The position numbers and the translations under genes were made by a program. Shown here in pieces: positions 21,106 through 32,000 of a DNA stretch of 64,000 nt. Position 1 is the stretch's first letter. The number at the start of each line of letters is the position of its first letter. The notes beneath the pieces are model-generated. The model was not told where the DNA came from. It did no database searches and saw only the letters and a program-made list of their open reading frames with translations. This DNA comes from Sphaerosporella brunnea (Eukaryota > Ascomycota > Pezizomycetes > Pezizales > Pyronemataceae), in assembly GCA_008704415.1 (NCBI GenBank), contig VXIS01000158.1:39734-103733 (forward strand), read 5' to 3'.

Positions 21106-22985
21106 TATCGTCAACACTTGCCATCACCGCCTTTTACTTTCCTAGAGAACGCTGGGTACCGGGTATTAGTCACTGCCCTCGCACCGGCCTGCGAGCACGG
21201 GGTGGCTAGGTAAATCCTTTGGTTATCAGTGTTGCTCGGGCGAGTTGAGGGTTTGGTGGGTAGGCACGACGTACTCAAGCCATGTTCTTCAAGGAACTTG
21301 ACGAGTCTGTTGGTTAACGCCAGGAGGTTTGGTCCAGATAGCGCCGCCAGGCCGTACTGCGATGAACTTGGAGATAACCTCGCAATATCGTCACCACTTG
21401 CTATCACGGTCTTCTACTTATCAGGAGGTCACTGGATGTTGCCGGTACGCCTGGTCACTGCCCTCGCGATGCAACGACGTGCAGGTGTTGGAAAAAGCGA
21501 GCATGGGGTGGCTAGGTAAATCCTCTGGTTAGCAGTCAGTGTTGCTCGGGCGAGTTGGGAGTCCGGTGGGCAGGCACGACATATTCGAGCTCTGTCCTCT
21601 GAGGGAATTGCGAGTCTGCTGGTCAGCCTTCTGGAGTCTGGACAGTTGGGCAATCTTGATCGGGCACTGTCCTTTGAGGGCACTCGCTCTACCGTTCGGA
21701 CCTGCACTGCTCTACTACTTGTCAGGAGATCACTGGATGCTGCCGGTACGCCTGGTCACTGCCCTCGCGATGCAACGACGTGCAGGTGTTGGACAAAGCG
21801 AGCACGGGGTGGCTAGGTAAACCCTTTGGTTATCAGTGCTGCTCGGGCGAGTTGAGGGTTTGGTGGGTAGGCACGGCGTACTCAAGCCATGCATGTTCTT
21901 CAAGGAACTTGACGAGTCTGTTGGTTAACGCCAGGAGGTTTGGTCCAGATAGCGCCGCCAGGCCATACTGCGACGAACTTGGAGATAACCTCGCAATATC
22001 GTCACCACTTGCTATCACGGTCTTCTACTTGTCAGGAGATCACTGGATGCTGCCGGTACGCCTGGTCACTGCCCTCGCGATGCAACGACGTGCAGGTGTT
22101 GGACAAAGCGAGCATGGGGTGGCTAGGTAAACCCTTTGGTTATCAGTGTTGCTCGAGCGAGTTGGGAGTCCGATGGGCAGGCACGACATATTCGAGCTCT
22201 GTCCTCTGAGGGAATCGCGAGTCTGCTGGCCAGCCTTCTGGACAGTTGGGCAACCTTGATCAGGGCACTATCCTTTGAGGGCACTCGCTCTACCGTTCGG
22301 ACCTGCACTGCTCTACTACTTGTCAGGAGATCACTGGATGCTGCCGGTACGCCTGGTCACCGCCCTCGCGATGCAACGACGTGCAGGTGTTGGACAAAGC
22401 GAGCATGGGGTGGCTAGGTAAACCCTTTGGTTATCAGTGCTGCTCGGGCGAGTTGAGGGTTTGGTGGGTAGGCACGACGTACTCAAGCCATGTTCTTCAA
22501 GGAACTTGACGAGTCTGTTGGTTAACGCCAGGAGGTTTGGTCCAGATAGCGCCGCCAGGCCGTACTGCGATGAACTTGGAGACAACCTCGCAATATCGTC
22601 ACCACTTGCTATCACCGCCTTCTACTTTCCTAGAGAACGCTAGGTACCGGGTATTAGTCACTGCCCTCGCACCGGCCTGCGAGCACGGGGTGGCTAAGTA
22701 AATCCTCTGGTTATCAGTGTTGCTCGGGCGAGTTGGGAGTCCGGTGGGCAGGCACGACATATTCGAGCTCTGTCCTCTGAGGAATCGCGAGTCTGCTGGC
22801 CAGCCTTCTGGACAGTTGGGCAATCTTGATCAGGGCACTATCCTTTGAGGCACTCGCTCTACCGTTCGGACCTGCACTGCTCTACTACTTGTCAGAAGAT
22901 CACTGGATGCTGCCGGTACGCCTGGTCACTGCCCTCGCGATGCAACGACGTGCAGGTGTTGGAAAGCGAGCATTGGGTATCTCGG
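21106..22985. repeat. Higher-order tandem array: alternating A/B monomers, about 300 bp each
   Basis: Two diverged monomers alternate A-B-A-B-A-B, each introduced by GCTCGGGCGAG. A copies (CGAGTTGAGGGTTTGG) start at 21241, 21848 and 22449; B copies (CGAGTTGGGAGTCCGG) at 21551, 22158 and 22729. The spacing makes a dimer period of 607 then 601 bp. Both monomers share the segment from TCACTGGATGCTGCCGGTAC through GCGAGCATGGGGTGGCTA. A partial copy opens the array at 21106, and that variant (CCTAGAGAACGC...) recurs at 22631. Monomer lengths (310, 297, 310, 291, 280) are not multiples of three, so the array is unlikely to encode a repeat protein. Function unknown. Confidence 0.85.
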
Positions 22986-23039
22986 GCCTCTGCAATTAGT
23001 TTATCGAACCGATGCTCAACGGACCGGTAGATGGATTGC

Positions 23040-23677
23040 TGCCAGTGGGGGCAATGGGCTCACCCGTAAGACCGAACTGGTTATGCGAACGGCGTCCTAG
23101 TTGCGCCAAATTTGTTTCCGTGAGGAGGACTCGGACGACTGAAACGAAACTGCAGAGGACGCCGAAAGACAATCCCGACGTGCAACCACATTGCACACAC
23201 GAAAACGTAAAAAACGCACCGGACGACGCGACGACGACAAGTGCTGGTTCTGCGTTCGGCAACCAGTGCAGACGAGAGAGCATCTTTTCAAGTTCTGCGC
23301 AAGGTGGTGGAAGGAGCAAGCAGTGTTTTGGAAGGAAGTGGCTGCGGCCGCTGAAGAGAAACAGAAGCGAAAGAGGATGAATACCCCCATCACGGTCTGA
23401 TGAACTTTGTACGAAAGCGGTGATGGCTTTCTCGAGCAACACGCAAGTTGGGATGTGGCCTGCTGAGGCTTAAATTGCTTTGTCCTTGTATCTTTATTTC
23501 TTTTTGTTCATTGATGACTTTCCTTGGTGCGCATACCTCGACACGACTTTCCTTGACTCCCTTTCCTTCGAAGACGCAGGCCCCACAGTAGAGCCAGAGC
23601 CTAGGGGTAGCATTGTTTTCCATCTTTATATGTCATGGCCGCAAGCGGCCGAATATAATATGATTAAAAAAAAAAAA
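23040..23677 (+). mobile_element. 5'-truncated LINE: ORF2 C-terminus, 3' UTR, hairpin and poly(A)
   Basis: In one frame from about 23140 to the TGA at 23398 the sequence encodes the usual C-terminal end of a fungal non-LTR retrotransposon ORF2: a basic stretch, then DDDKCWFC...REHLFKFC (a C-x2-C-x9-H-x4-C knuckle), ARWWKEQAVFWKEV and a short basic tail. Upstream the frame is broken by a TGA at about 23136. About 240 bp of 3' UTR follow, ending in the hairpin GGCCGCAAGCGGCC, a short AT-rich stretch and poly(A) at 23665-23677. Endonuclease, RT core and ORF1 are missing. Confidence 0.75.
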
Positions 23678-23717
23678 TGCAGAAAACGCAGAAAACGCAG
23701 AAAACGCAGAAAACGCC
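23678..23717 (+). repeat. GCAGAAAAC 9-bp tandem repeat after LINE poly(A)
   Basis: About four to five copies of GCAGAAAAC follow directly on the LINE A-tail, probably expanded from the tail or the insertion site. Confidence 0.8.
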
Positions 23718-24862
23718 CTGTCACAAAAGGAAACCACACATCAACATGACGCGTGTAGGGTAGATTAGAAATTGACACTGGCGGGGGTATCCTCCACATG
23801 AAAAATCCGGAATTACTTATCACTCCATGGTCCCGATCCACGTAAACGCTCTGGAAGAGTGACTAACTATGTCAATACATTAGGTTCTGATCTGGTGGCG
23901 ACTGTGCAGGCACTCGTTCCCAGTAGCTTAGATGATAGACTAAAGTTTCCTAGAAGTTGCAGCCTTTCATTATTGTTTATGTACGCGGGATGAAAACAAA
24001 CAAACAACAAACAGAACTTATAATCCCTTCCACGCAAAATTGGCAATACCTAGCCAGCCAGAACCGGTAACATCTTCAGGATTGTACCTGGTGTCGAAAG
24101 AACCCGGTTGAACAGCTGCGTAGACGGGTCGGCACTGCTTGGAGCTTCCGGCTGAGCAACATCTCCTGGCTGGTAACAGGATCGTGGTTAATACGAAGAG
24201 GGATCAAAGTGGCCAGACGAGTTCAACCTTTCGGTGTGGCGGAAGGCATCCCCCGAATATGTTGTGATCATGCTCAGGTTCAGCCCCGGAGCACCAGTCG
24301 ACGTACTGCAACTCGTATGCCTTATGCAATGTCATAGTTGTAACAGAGTCGATTAAAGTTTCCTGTGGGAACTACTTCGTAGGATCATGTTGTAAACAAG
24401 TCGTGGGTGTGAGCTGTGGTTACTGAGTACCAGTCCGAAGCAAATTGGTGCTGGTCGTCAAGTCGAATCAACTTCCCAGACAAACATCTGCTTGTGCGTG
24501 CGATATTGTGATGATTATTAATCTCGGAAGTATACATGTCGGTATCTGTGTCCACCGTCAGTACTGGTTGAATAAGTGTCACTCGAACATTCTCACCTTT
24601 CAGTAGCACTTCCCATTCTGGAAAGGAGTGAGAGTGAGACTGTCGAGAAGTACTTAGGGACTGGTAACCCTTTTTCGTGCCGAGACTCGAGAGAGCTCGA
24701 GGGACTCGTGTATTCTGCTCCAGACTCAAACCTTGACCCATCCCAAATGCAACTTCTTTAGGTGCCGTTGATGACGAGCGCAATATTAATATTGCAAGGG
24801 ACGAGGTGAAGGTTGGCGCCAGCCTCCAGGCCTCAATGATACAATATTAGGTATAGTATTTA
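23718..24862. other. Gene-free spacer
   Basis: Nothing recognised; no long open frame with family similarity. Confidence 0.5.
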
Positions 24863-25068
24863 GAGAAAAGGCTGTTCGGGGGCGTCGGAGATATGCCAGT
24901 AAAAGTGTGTATTTCCCAGGCGACGGAGGTAAAATCGTGGGAAGCTCGTCCAAGATCCTGCTCAGAGTAGAATTTTCAATATCGCGATTTTGAGAGACTT
25001 TCTAGCTATATCAAGGTTGAATATTCAACCTTGCAATTTTTATGAGATTGCGCGCCTCGAACGGGCCC
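24863..25068. mobile_element. Possible degenerate Harbinger-like MITE
   Basis: The right end CGAACGGGCCC (to 25068), followed by TTA, matches the terminus of the MITE at 19919-20274. A weaker left partner, GGCTGTTCGGGG, lies at about 24869, with TTA a few bases further out (24860-24862). Both elements also share an AATC.CGATTTTG-like inner phrase. The left end is uncertain. Confidence 0.35.
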
Positions 25069-25319
25069 TTAAACTTCAGCCTCCAGTTGCTAGTAATATC
25101 TCATCCAGAGAACTTTCTATCAATTACCACTAATTAACGTTGGGCTCCGTATCCATCCTCGCCGACAACCTTTGAAGATGGCCGCCAATGTTCCAGAGTC
25201 GGGGAATGATCGAAGATGTTACTGGGCGTGGTAATGTATAAGTGAGTAGGGACAGCACCACTGTCTATATTATAAACAAGAGTGTAAGAGAGGGAATCAA
25301 CAGCCGTTTAAGTTGATTG

Positions 25320-26110
25320 GGCTTCACCAGCTGTTCTTCAGCGAACAGTGTAGGCGGCGCCCACATGCGCATTTGCACTCATACGTGTGCAGACCCTTGG
25401 GAACAGGAAAACGTGACTCGTAAACGGAAAATTCCAGGAGCCCGCTACTCCTCCTCCTTCTCCTTCCCCCTCCGGGCCTGCGCGCCTTGTGTGGCTTGGC
25501 GTAAGCCGCGCCCCCGTTTATGTAGACGTTGACGCTCACCGCCGCCTCGAGCCACTTGGGCCCAGGACGGGACGCTGCCCTTAGCCGCCTCTTTAGTTTT
25601 ATGGCCCGCTGGCCGATTCAGCTGCCTTTTATCCACCTTATTCCATCCCTCTCACTGGGAGAGGCTTGCGCCTCTGCTTCGTCAGGCGTTGGCCGCACCT
25701 GAACCAGTGTGCCGCTTGGCCCTGCATGCCTTGAGTGCATCAGGGAGGGGGGTGGGGAGCCATCCCGCGTGTGTTTCGTCGGTTGTTGCGTAGGGCTCGG
25801 TGGTCCGGAGTGCTGGCGTTTCGATTTTGACCTTGTCGTGACATTCGGTAACGTCTCTGTCGTGGGGGGCGGACGTGGAGCTGGGGGCAGTGCCTGAGAT
25901 GTGTGTGGCATTGGGGTCCGCGGCAGTCCGTAATCCTTCCAACTGGGCCAAAAGTGCTCCATTCTGAGCGGAGAGCTTTTTGACCGTTGCCTCCAGCTTT
26001 CTGGTCAAGGCATCGTGTCCTTGCTTTAGGGTGGCAAAGTGCCGACTCGTTTGCTCTTCGCCCCTGCGGATAGACTCCCGGATCTCGAAGTGGGCCTGTA
26101 GTGTTTGAGA
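25320..26110 (-). pseudogene. Decayed LINE ORF1 (gag-like) remnant
   Basis: Minus-strand reading from about 26105 gives HFEIRESIRRGEEQTSRHF and a heptad-like region (LTRKLEATVKKLSAQNGALL), as in the coiled-coil start of fungal LINE ORF1 proteins. It then shifts frame near 25880 into a Pro/Thr/Ser-rich linker (SKSKRQHSGPPSP), and again near 25640 into a segment with SWAQVARGGG, also typical of ORF1. At least two frameshifts separate the pieces, so it is not functional. Assignment is from overall pattern and not from a catalytic motif. Confidence 0.5.
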
Positions 26111-27217
26111 CGGAAACGTTAAGGTGGTTGTGTAACGGACGAGCCCCTACAACAGCTCCGAGATATGAGTGATACGCTGTGAAGATCCAAACCCCTATTT
26201 CTGGCCCTATACACCGCCAAAAAGCCTCATGGGGGCCGTCCAGCTCCTGAAGATCGCCTACTCCCGGAATGCGGAGTAATCACAGTGCATCGATATGAAG
26301 TATGTATCAGTATCAATTGCCGTGCTTAGACCATCTCTGTTCCCATCCATCCAAAGAAAAAAAAAACAGATTATTTACATGCGCAAAACTGGCATTTCTG
26401 GTTATTATTAAGATAGTAAGTAGTAGTAAGTAATGTATTCATTCATCCCGACATTCTCCAAGCAAACGGAAAAAAAAAGAAAAAAGGATGAAGTACTTGA
26501 GGAGGAAAAGATAAACAGAGAAAAAATAAAAACCCCCAATAAAAGGAAAAAAACAAAACAAGCACAATAAAAAGAAACCAAGACCCATTCACCGTTTCCA
26601 TCTCCCCAAACGCTATGCAAACAGGGAAGAAAAAAGAGACCGAGGAAATCCGAAAGAAAAAACAGCACAACCAGTACAGTACAATACAACAAGAAGGCAC
26701 GAAAGTGAGCTAATAGTACAACAATGCCGAGCAATGACATCCGAACAAGAGAGGATAAAAGCGCGCGCAAAACGACATGTGCCAGTGCAAACAGATCCGA
26801 AGAAAATCCTAGGATTAAGGAGTATCTCCAAGGCAACAAAACAAGAAAAAGTCCCATCCGCAAAAATTTCTGACCCCAATGAACGCCCTTCCAGTACCAG
26901 TGTGTGCCGTAGAAACTCGCGATTGACCAGCAGCAACTCACAATCCGCCATTCCCGTCGCCAGTCAGTTAAGTCGTCGAGTGGGTGACAGATAGCGAGCC
27001 CCCGACGAGTAAGAAAGAGGTCTATCGAGAACTTGCAGAATAGGTGCCGGCCCTCCACATGTATAAACAAACAAAACCTCATGATCCCAAGACAATCGTT
27101 GACAAATCAGAAACCCAGCAACCAAACACAAAGAGATCCGTGCGAATTCGGCCGCAGCATTAGGGGTCATGACGACAGAATCCGTGTGTGTGAATTAAAC
27201 AGCTTTTCCAATGGCAC
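26111..27217. other. Intergenic, 3' flank of homeobox gene
   Basis: Strongly A/purine-rich on the plus strand between about 26460 and 26760, that is, a pyrimidine-rich 3' region on the coding strand of the homeobox gene. No gene seen. Confidence 0.5.
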
Positions 27218-29031
27218 TTACATGCCGCTGGGGTCCGGTGACAACCCGTGTGTCATGGGGAACTGCATCAAGTGCTGCATGTCCATGCCCTCGGTATCGT
27301 CCATGTGCGGTGGCGACGATAGTGAGAGGGTCTGCTTCGAGTACAGCTCGCTCAGATCTTCCGTCAGGGCGCCGGTGTGATCGTACGTGGTGTAGAGCTC
27401 TGCACTCGAGGAACGATCCATGTGAGAAAGCGGAGGAGATCCACTCGCAATCACCGGGCCTCCGTCCATAGAGATGGGCGAGATAGACTGGCCGACGCCG
27501 TTGGTGGGGCCGTGCATCGGGGAAAGGAACGGCAAGCTGTATGGGGTACCATAACCATCCTGTTGGAGGGCTGAGTTGAGCATAGACGGACTGGCGTAGT
27601 CGGATGGTGAGGCTGTGGTGGTTGCTGAAAGAGGGTAGCCAGTAGAGCCCGGTCTGTAATCAAGAAATTCGGACGACGAAGTGTCAATCCGAAGTGGATT
27701 TCCAGGAAGTGTCGAGTTCACAAGGGCGTGGGGGTGCATTGGCGCTGGTGCATACAGGTGCGCGTTCTGATCGTTGTGGTCTTGAAAAGAGAATGACGGC
27801 ATGTTTTGCTGCATTTGCGAAAAGTCGATCGCGACAGGCACAGACCGACTGCGGGTTCGGCGGTGCTTGTGATGGAAGTTGTGACCAGGAGCAACCTCTG
27901 GTTGAGGCCAGGTCGGGATATCATTTGACGAAGCCGGGCGGATGATGTGCGGCGAGACCGGCGCCGAGGTAGCAAAAGAAGGATGCTCATACATTGGGAA
28001 CTGGGCCGCATGCGCATGTCGGTTTGCAAAGGCCTCCAACGTCACAAGCTTCGCTAATTGGCCAGCAAGGATCTTTGGGTGTCCTCCAAGGTAGTGGGTG
28101 AGAACCTGGGAAGCCTGCTGGTCTTCCGTGAAATCTCCACACTGATAAAATCCTCCAGATCCAGATGAATCCATGAAGAAATTGGGCGGCCTGGTCAAAG
28201 TAATGACGAGCTGTCCCTGCTTCTGCTGTCCGTTGGGGGAGCTGGTGGCAGGTATATCGTGGGTTTCCAGTTCGATGGTCTTGATGTACGAAAATGGGTA
28301 CTCGATCTTGTAGCCAGCCGAGTCATTATTGATGTAGTATGTGAGACAGGCCTTCTCGGGAGAGTAAAACACTATCAAGTCCATGGTATTTTGCCCAACC
28401 CGACGCCACGTCCCAATGTTAAGGGACCGGCAGCTGAAGTGGTGGATGACTGCATGGCATGCGTCAGAGATCGCACAAAAATCTGTTTGTTTGCTGCTAC
28501 TCACCGATCTTGCCTTGGGGTTGCGTTTCCGGGGCCATCAACATGTTGCCGTTGCCATATGCAGACATCCGGTACCGATCGCCCATGTAAAAGCCCTTGC
28601 CCGACTCCATCGCTTGCAGTGCCAGATATTGTCGCATGGACTCGGGAATTGCGTCACAATCTTCTCCAGTCTCGATGCTCTTTTTTGCCAAAGTCTTAAT
28701 TTTGGCGCGCCTACGTCCACAGTGTTAGAAGCCAAAGAAAAATCCACGAAAAGACCACGGGCATCGCGCACCGATTCTGAAACCAGATTTGTACAGAGCG
28801 CTCAGTCATGTTGATTTCGAGCGCAATGCGCTCGCGCACCAGTGCGGTTGGAGTCGGGTTCTTGTTGAATTCCGCCTCTAATGTGACGAGCTGCTCTTGG
28901 GTCGCGCGCTGACGCTTCTGGTTCTTTTGTTGCTGGGTGAGGGTGCTTTTTCGAGGCGGTCTTCGGGAGGCCGTCGGCGGTCCCTGTTGAGGAGGAGGAG
29001 AAGGGGTAATAGAGGGCGTTTTTGAAGACAT
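27218..29031 (-). CDS. Homeobox transcription factor (Htf1-like), 565 aa
   Basis: Sequence-specific nuclear transcription factor. Exons 28772-29031, 28505-28710 and 27218-28449; introns 28711-28771 (61 bp, CTAAC branch) and 28450-28504 (55 bp). ATG 29031 is used; the frame above starts only with GTG. The homeodomain is at about residues 36-93, with helix 3 [13 protein letters not shown] assembled across the first intron. A second conserved region follows ([55 protein letters not shown]), which I associate with the ascomycete homeobox group that includes the conidiation regulator Htf1. The C-terminal half is Ser/Pro/His-rich, as in activation domains. The stop at 27218 overlaps a perfect GTAAGT donor sequence, so a short extra 3' exon cannot be excluded. 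The long 5' flank suits a regulated developmental gene. Confidence 0.85.
28711..28771 (-). other. Intron inside homeodomain helix 3 codons
   Basis: 61-bp GT..AG intron between WFQN and RRAKIK; splicing restores the homeodomain. Confidence 0.85.
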
Positions 29032-32000
29032 ATCTTCTGATTTATGTGCGCACTGAAGGTGTTTCTGATATACGGATGAGTTCACCCCCTCAAGCTAGTA
29101 ATTATTATTTTTTTGGAAGAAGAAAAACTACCTGGTTGGCCTTTAGAAGCTTGAAGCGCAACTGCAATCAAGCAGGTTTCTTCGCAAAGGACAGAAACTT
29201 GGGACTGGTTAGGATATATTTCTGGCCAGCGAGGATGTGATTGGTTTATTACTGATTGTCTGATGCTTTTTGGCTGAGATGCTGGATCGCAATAGTTGAC
29301 CTGAACGTGCCGGCACGAATCGGGAAATGTGAGTGATATGTGTGGACCTCACGTCTTTTGGTCGTTGTCGCGCTTGGTATTCAGCGCCGGTCTGAGACGT
29401 CGAATATTTTCAACAGGGGTGACGGCGGAAAGAACCAGAAATGTTTAAGAAAAAATAGTGTAAACAGCAGTTGTTTAAGAAAACAGCAGAGAGTGTACGA
29501 TGCCGTCTACGGTATCCACGGAATTAATTATCGCAAGGGGCACGGCGCTCGAAGCAGTCGCTGGGTGTTGTTGTTGTTGTTGTTCTTTATGACGATGTCG
29601 CAAAACCGTGGAAATCTCGAAGAAAATGCCCGGAAGCAGAACGAAAGACTAAAATGTAGAATCACTGTTTGTTAATGCCAAAAGGAGTGTCTAGGAACCG
29701 CCAAATGAGTGAGGCAAGTATCCTGAAAAAGGCGAGCGGAAAGCGTAGCACGGGCGAACTGGTGAAGAGAAGACGGGAGATCAGATCAACTATGGGGTAG
29801 AATTTGTTGTGAAAGGGAAAAGAGGAGAAGGGAAGGGGGGGGGGGGGGGTTGTGGACTGAGAAAAACGACTGTCAGTCAAAGTGCCGCCGTCCACCCGCC
29901 CTTCTCCTCCTCTGCACGCTCGTCCCACCTCCACCACCAGCACCACCACTGCCCCAATCGCACCCTGGGCTTGCACGCGAACTGCCTCCTCGTCGTCGCA
30001 GTCGCTCTCACCCAACGCCCAACGCTCTACATACACCACACGCTCTCTCTCCTTCACTGGATCTGCGTCCATGCTTTTCTTGTGTAGCCCCCACTCCTCC
30101 TGTGGCCCAGACATGTGAGTGAGCAACATACTCTGCGTAGGACATAAAGCCTTGGGGATGCTCTGTCCACTTCGAGGTTTGCCAGAGCGCCCTAGCCAAG
30201 AGGACTTCGGTATGCCGGCAGAAAGGGAAGGAACCACACACCCACGCCTCCGCAGCCGTTCTCGTTCCTATGTAGAGTAGTAGTAGCCCGCACCCCTGTA
30301 AAAAAAAGTGCAGGCCCCCTCTGGGGGCACACGCTGTGTCAGTATTACTATCATAATACTGTGGACTCGATGTGCGATGTGCGATGCGATACACACACAC
30401 ACAGCAACCACCATTCCAATCCACGCCGTAATCCCTTCACGAGACTTACTGGTGGCCTCCGGAAAACATCAGTGTGGATGTGCAAATACGTACTCGTACA
30501 CCCGCTGGGAGTTTTTCCGACAGTTTGACGGTGGATGTGGACTCGGACTATCAGCCCTTCAAACGCCATGGCTCGCTCACCTGTACGATCGGTTCTCCTG
30601 GTCTTCATCCGACCCGGACGAAACCGTATCGGAGAATATTGTCTCGTCTCACGATCCGTGGAGGCAGTCCTTCTGCCTCCATAGGCTCAGAGGTTCAACG
30701 TCAGCCGTGTCCAATTCCAATGCCAATTGTGCCGGGAGGGGTCCGGCCCTGATAGCAGAGGCCGCGGTCCTTATCGCCTAAGCAAAACGAACGTCGCCTT
30801 TCGTCTGTTCTGTGCTAGTGCCGTGGCCCCGCCGTCTGGCGACCTGAGACGCTCGGGGCTAATGAGAAAGGGGGATGGTCCCTGGCTGTGTTGTGTTACG
30901 CGCCAACCCTCGCTAGTGAGTTACAGACCGCGCTGATCGGGGGAAGGGGGAGCAGCCATCAATCAGCCCCATCAGCCATCAGCCATCAGCCATCTTGGCT
31001 TGACATCGCGCACATCACGCAGGCACTTGCTGCGTATTGGGCGGGCAGGCGGGCATTGCTGCTGGTGGTGGGCCTCTGCGGCTGTGAAACTGCACATCCA
31101 AACACAAAGTGCATGTCGCAGCCAAAAGTCCTTCGCGAGTCGGAACAAGATGGAGTCCTTCTCCTCGGCAGAGTAATCCCGAATATTCGAATCCACCCCC
31201 CCACGGCCGGGGAAAACTAAACAGTGGCCTTCAAAGTTCAAAAACCAGCTGATCCGAGACCCCCAGTTGTTCCAACAGGCCACAACTATAAAAGCCCAGA
31301 CCAGTTTTGCGCCATTGAACATATCGTCATCCTCTCCCACGCAAGTAGAAAAGGGGAAAGAAGGCATCGGGAAGGAGTTTCAGCTCCAGCGACCAATCAG
31401 ACATCCCAGGTGTAGGGCATGCAGCGGGGAACACGGAAGAGGGGTGAGAAAACAAAAAACAAGAAGAAAAGCAAGTGCTGGCTTTGTCGCTACAGCAGCA
31501 GCAGGACAACTCATACATATTCTGGCCGAGGCATTCGAAACCTGTGCATATCTAACCGCGCGTGAGTGAGCGAAGCGTGAACACTTTAATGTCTCAAGCG
31601 CTTCCGTCTGAAGTTCTGCCGCAAAATGCGATCGAGTTGGTTGGTTGTCCTGAAACTGTGCTTGCGGGGGAGCAGCATAGATATACTTACGTATATGCTA
31701 TAATCCACAACGCGATCTGTTTCAACCTGCAGTTATGCAGATCGTTCGATGTATCGAGGGCGAGTCCAAATACATGCTTAATGTACCGATGCTGTTCCTA
31801 AACTACAGCTGTTAGATGATTGGCTGGGAACTTCCCGCCATGTCTGTGCATCTGTTTCGCGGGAACGCGCGTGTGCACTGTGCACAGGATATCAGCAGCA
31901 ACGAAAGCAATGCACAGCGGAATGTGAGGGCTGGGGTTAACCCACGTTATTTGTATCATGACCGCGAGGCTGGCTGCATGCCCGCACTCCAAGGATAACA

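Noticed and set aside
21229..22643. Repeated open frames (about 93 codons, ending HGVAR) in the tandem array
   Set aside because: They recur because the DNA repeats; monomer lengths are not multiples of three, so no continuous repeat protein is possible.
25320..25540. Possible separate small gene with Cys-rich plus-strand frame
   Set aside because: Better explained as the antisense of the decayed LINE ORF1 remnant.
29662..30237. 191-codon minus-strand open frame upstream of the homeobox gene
   Set aside because: Crosses a G homopolymer and shows no recognisable domain.
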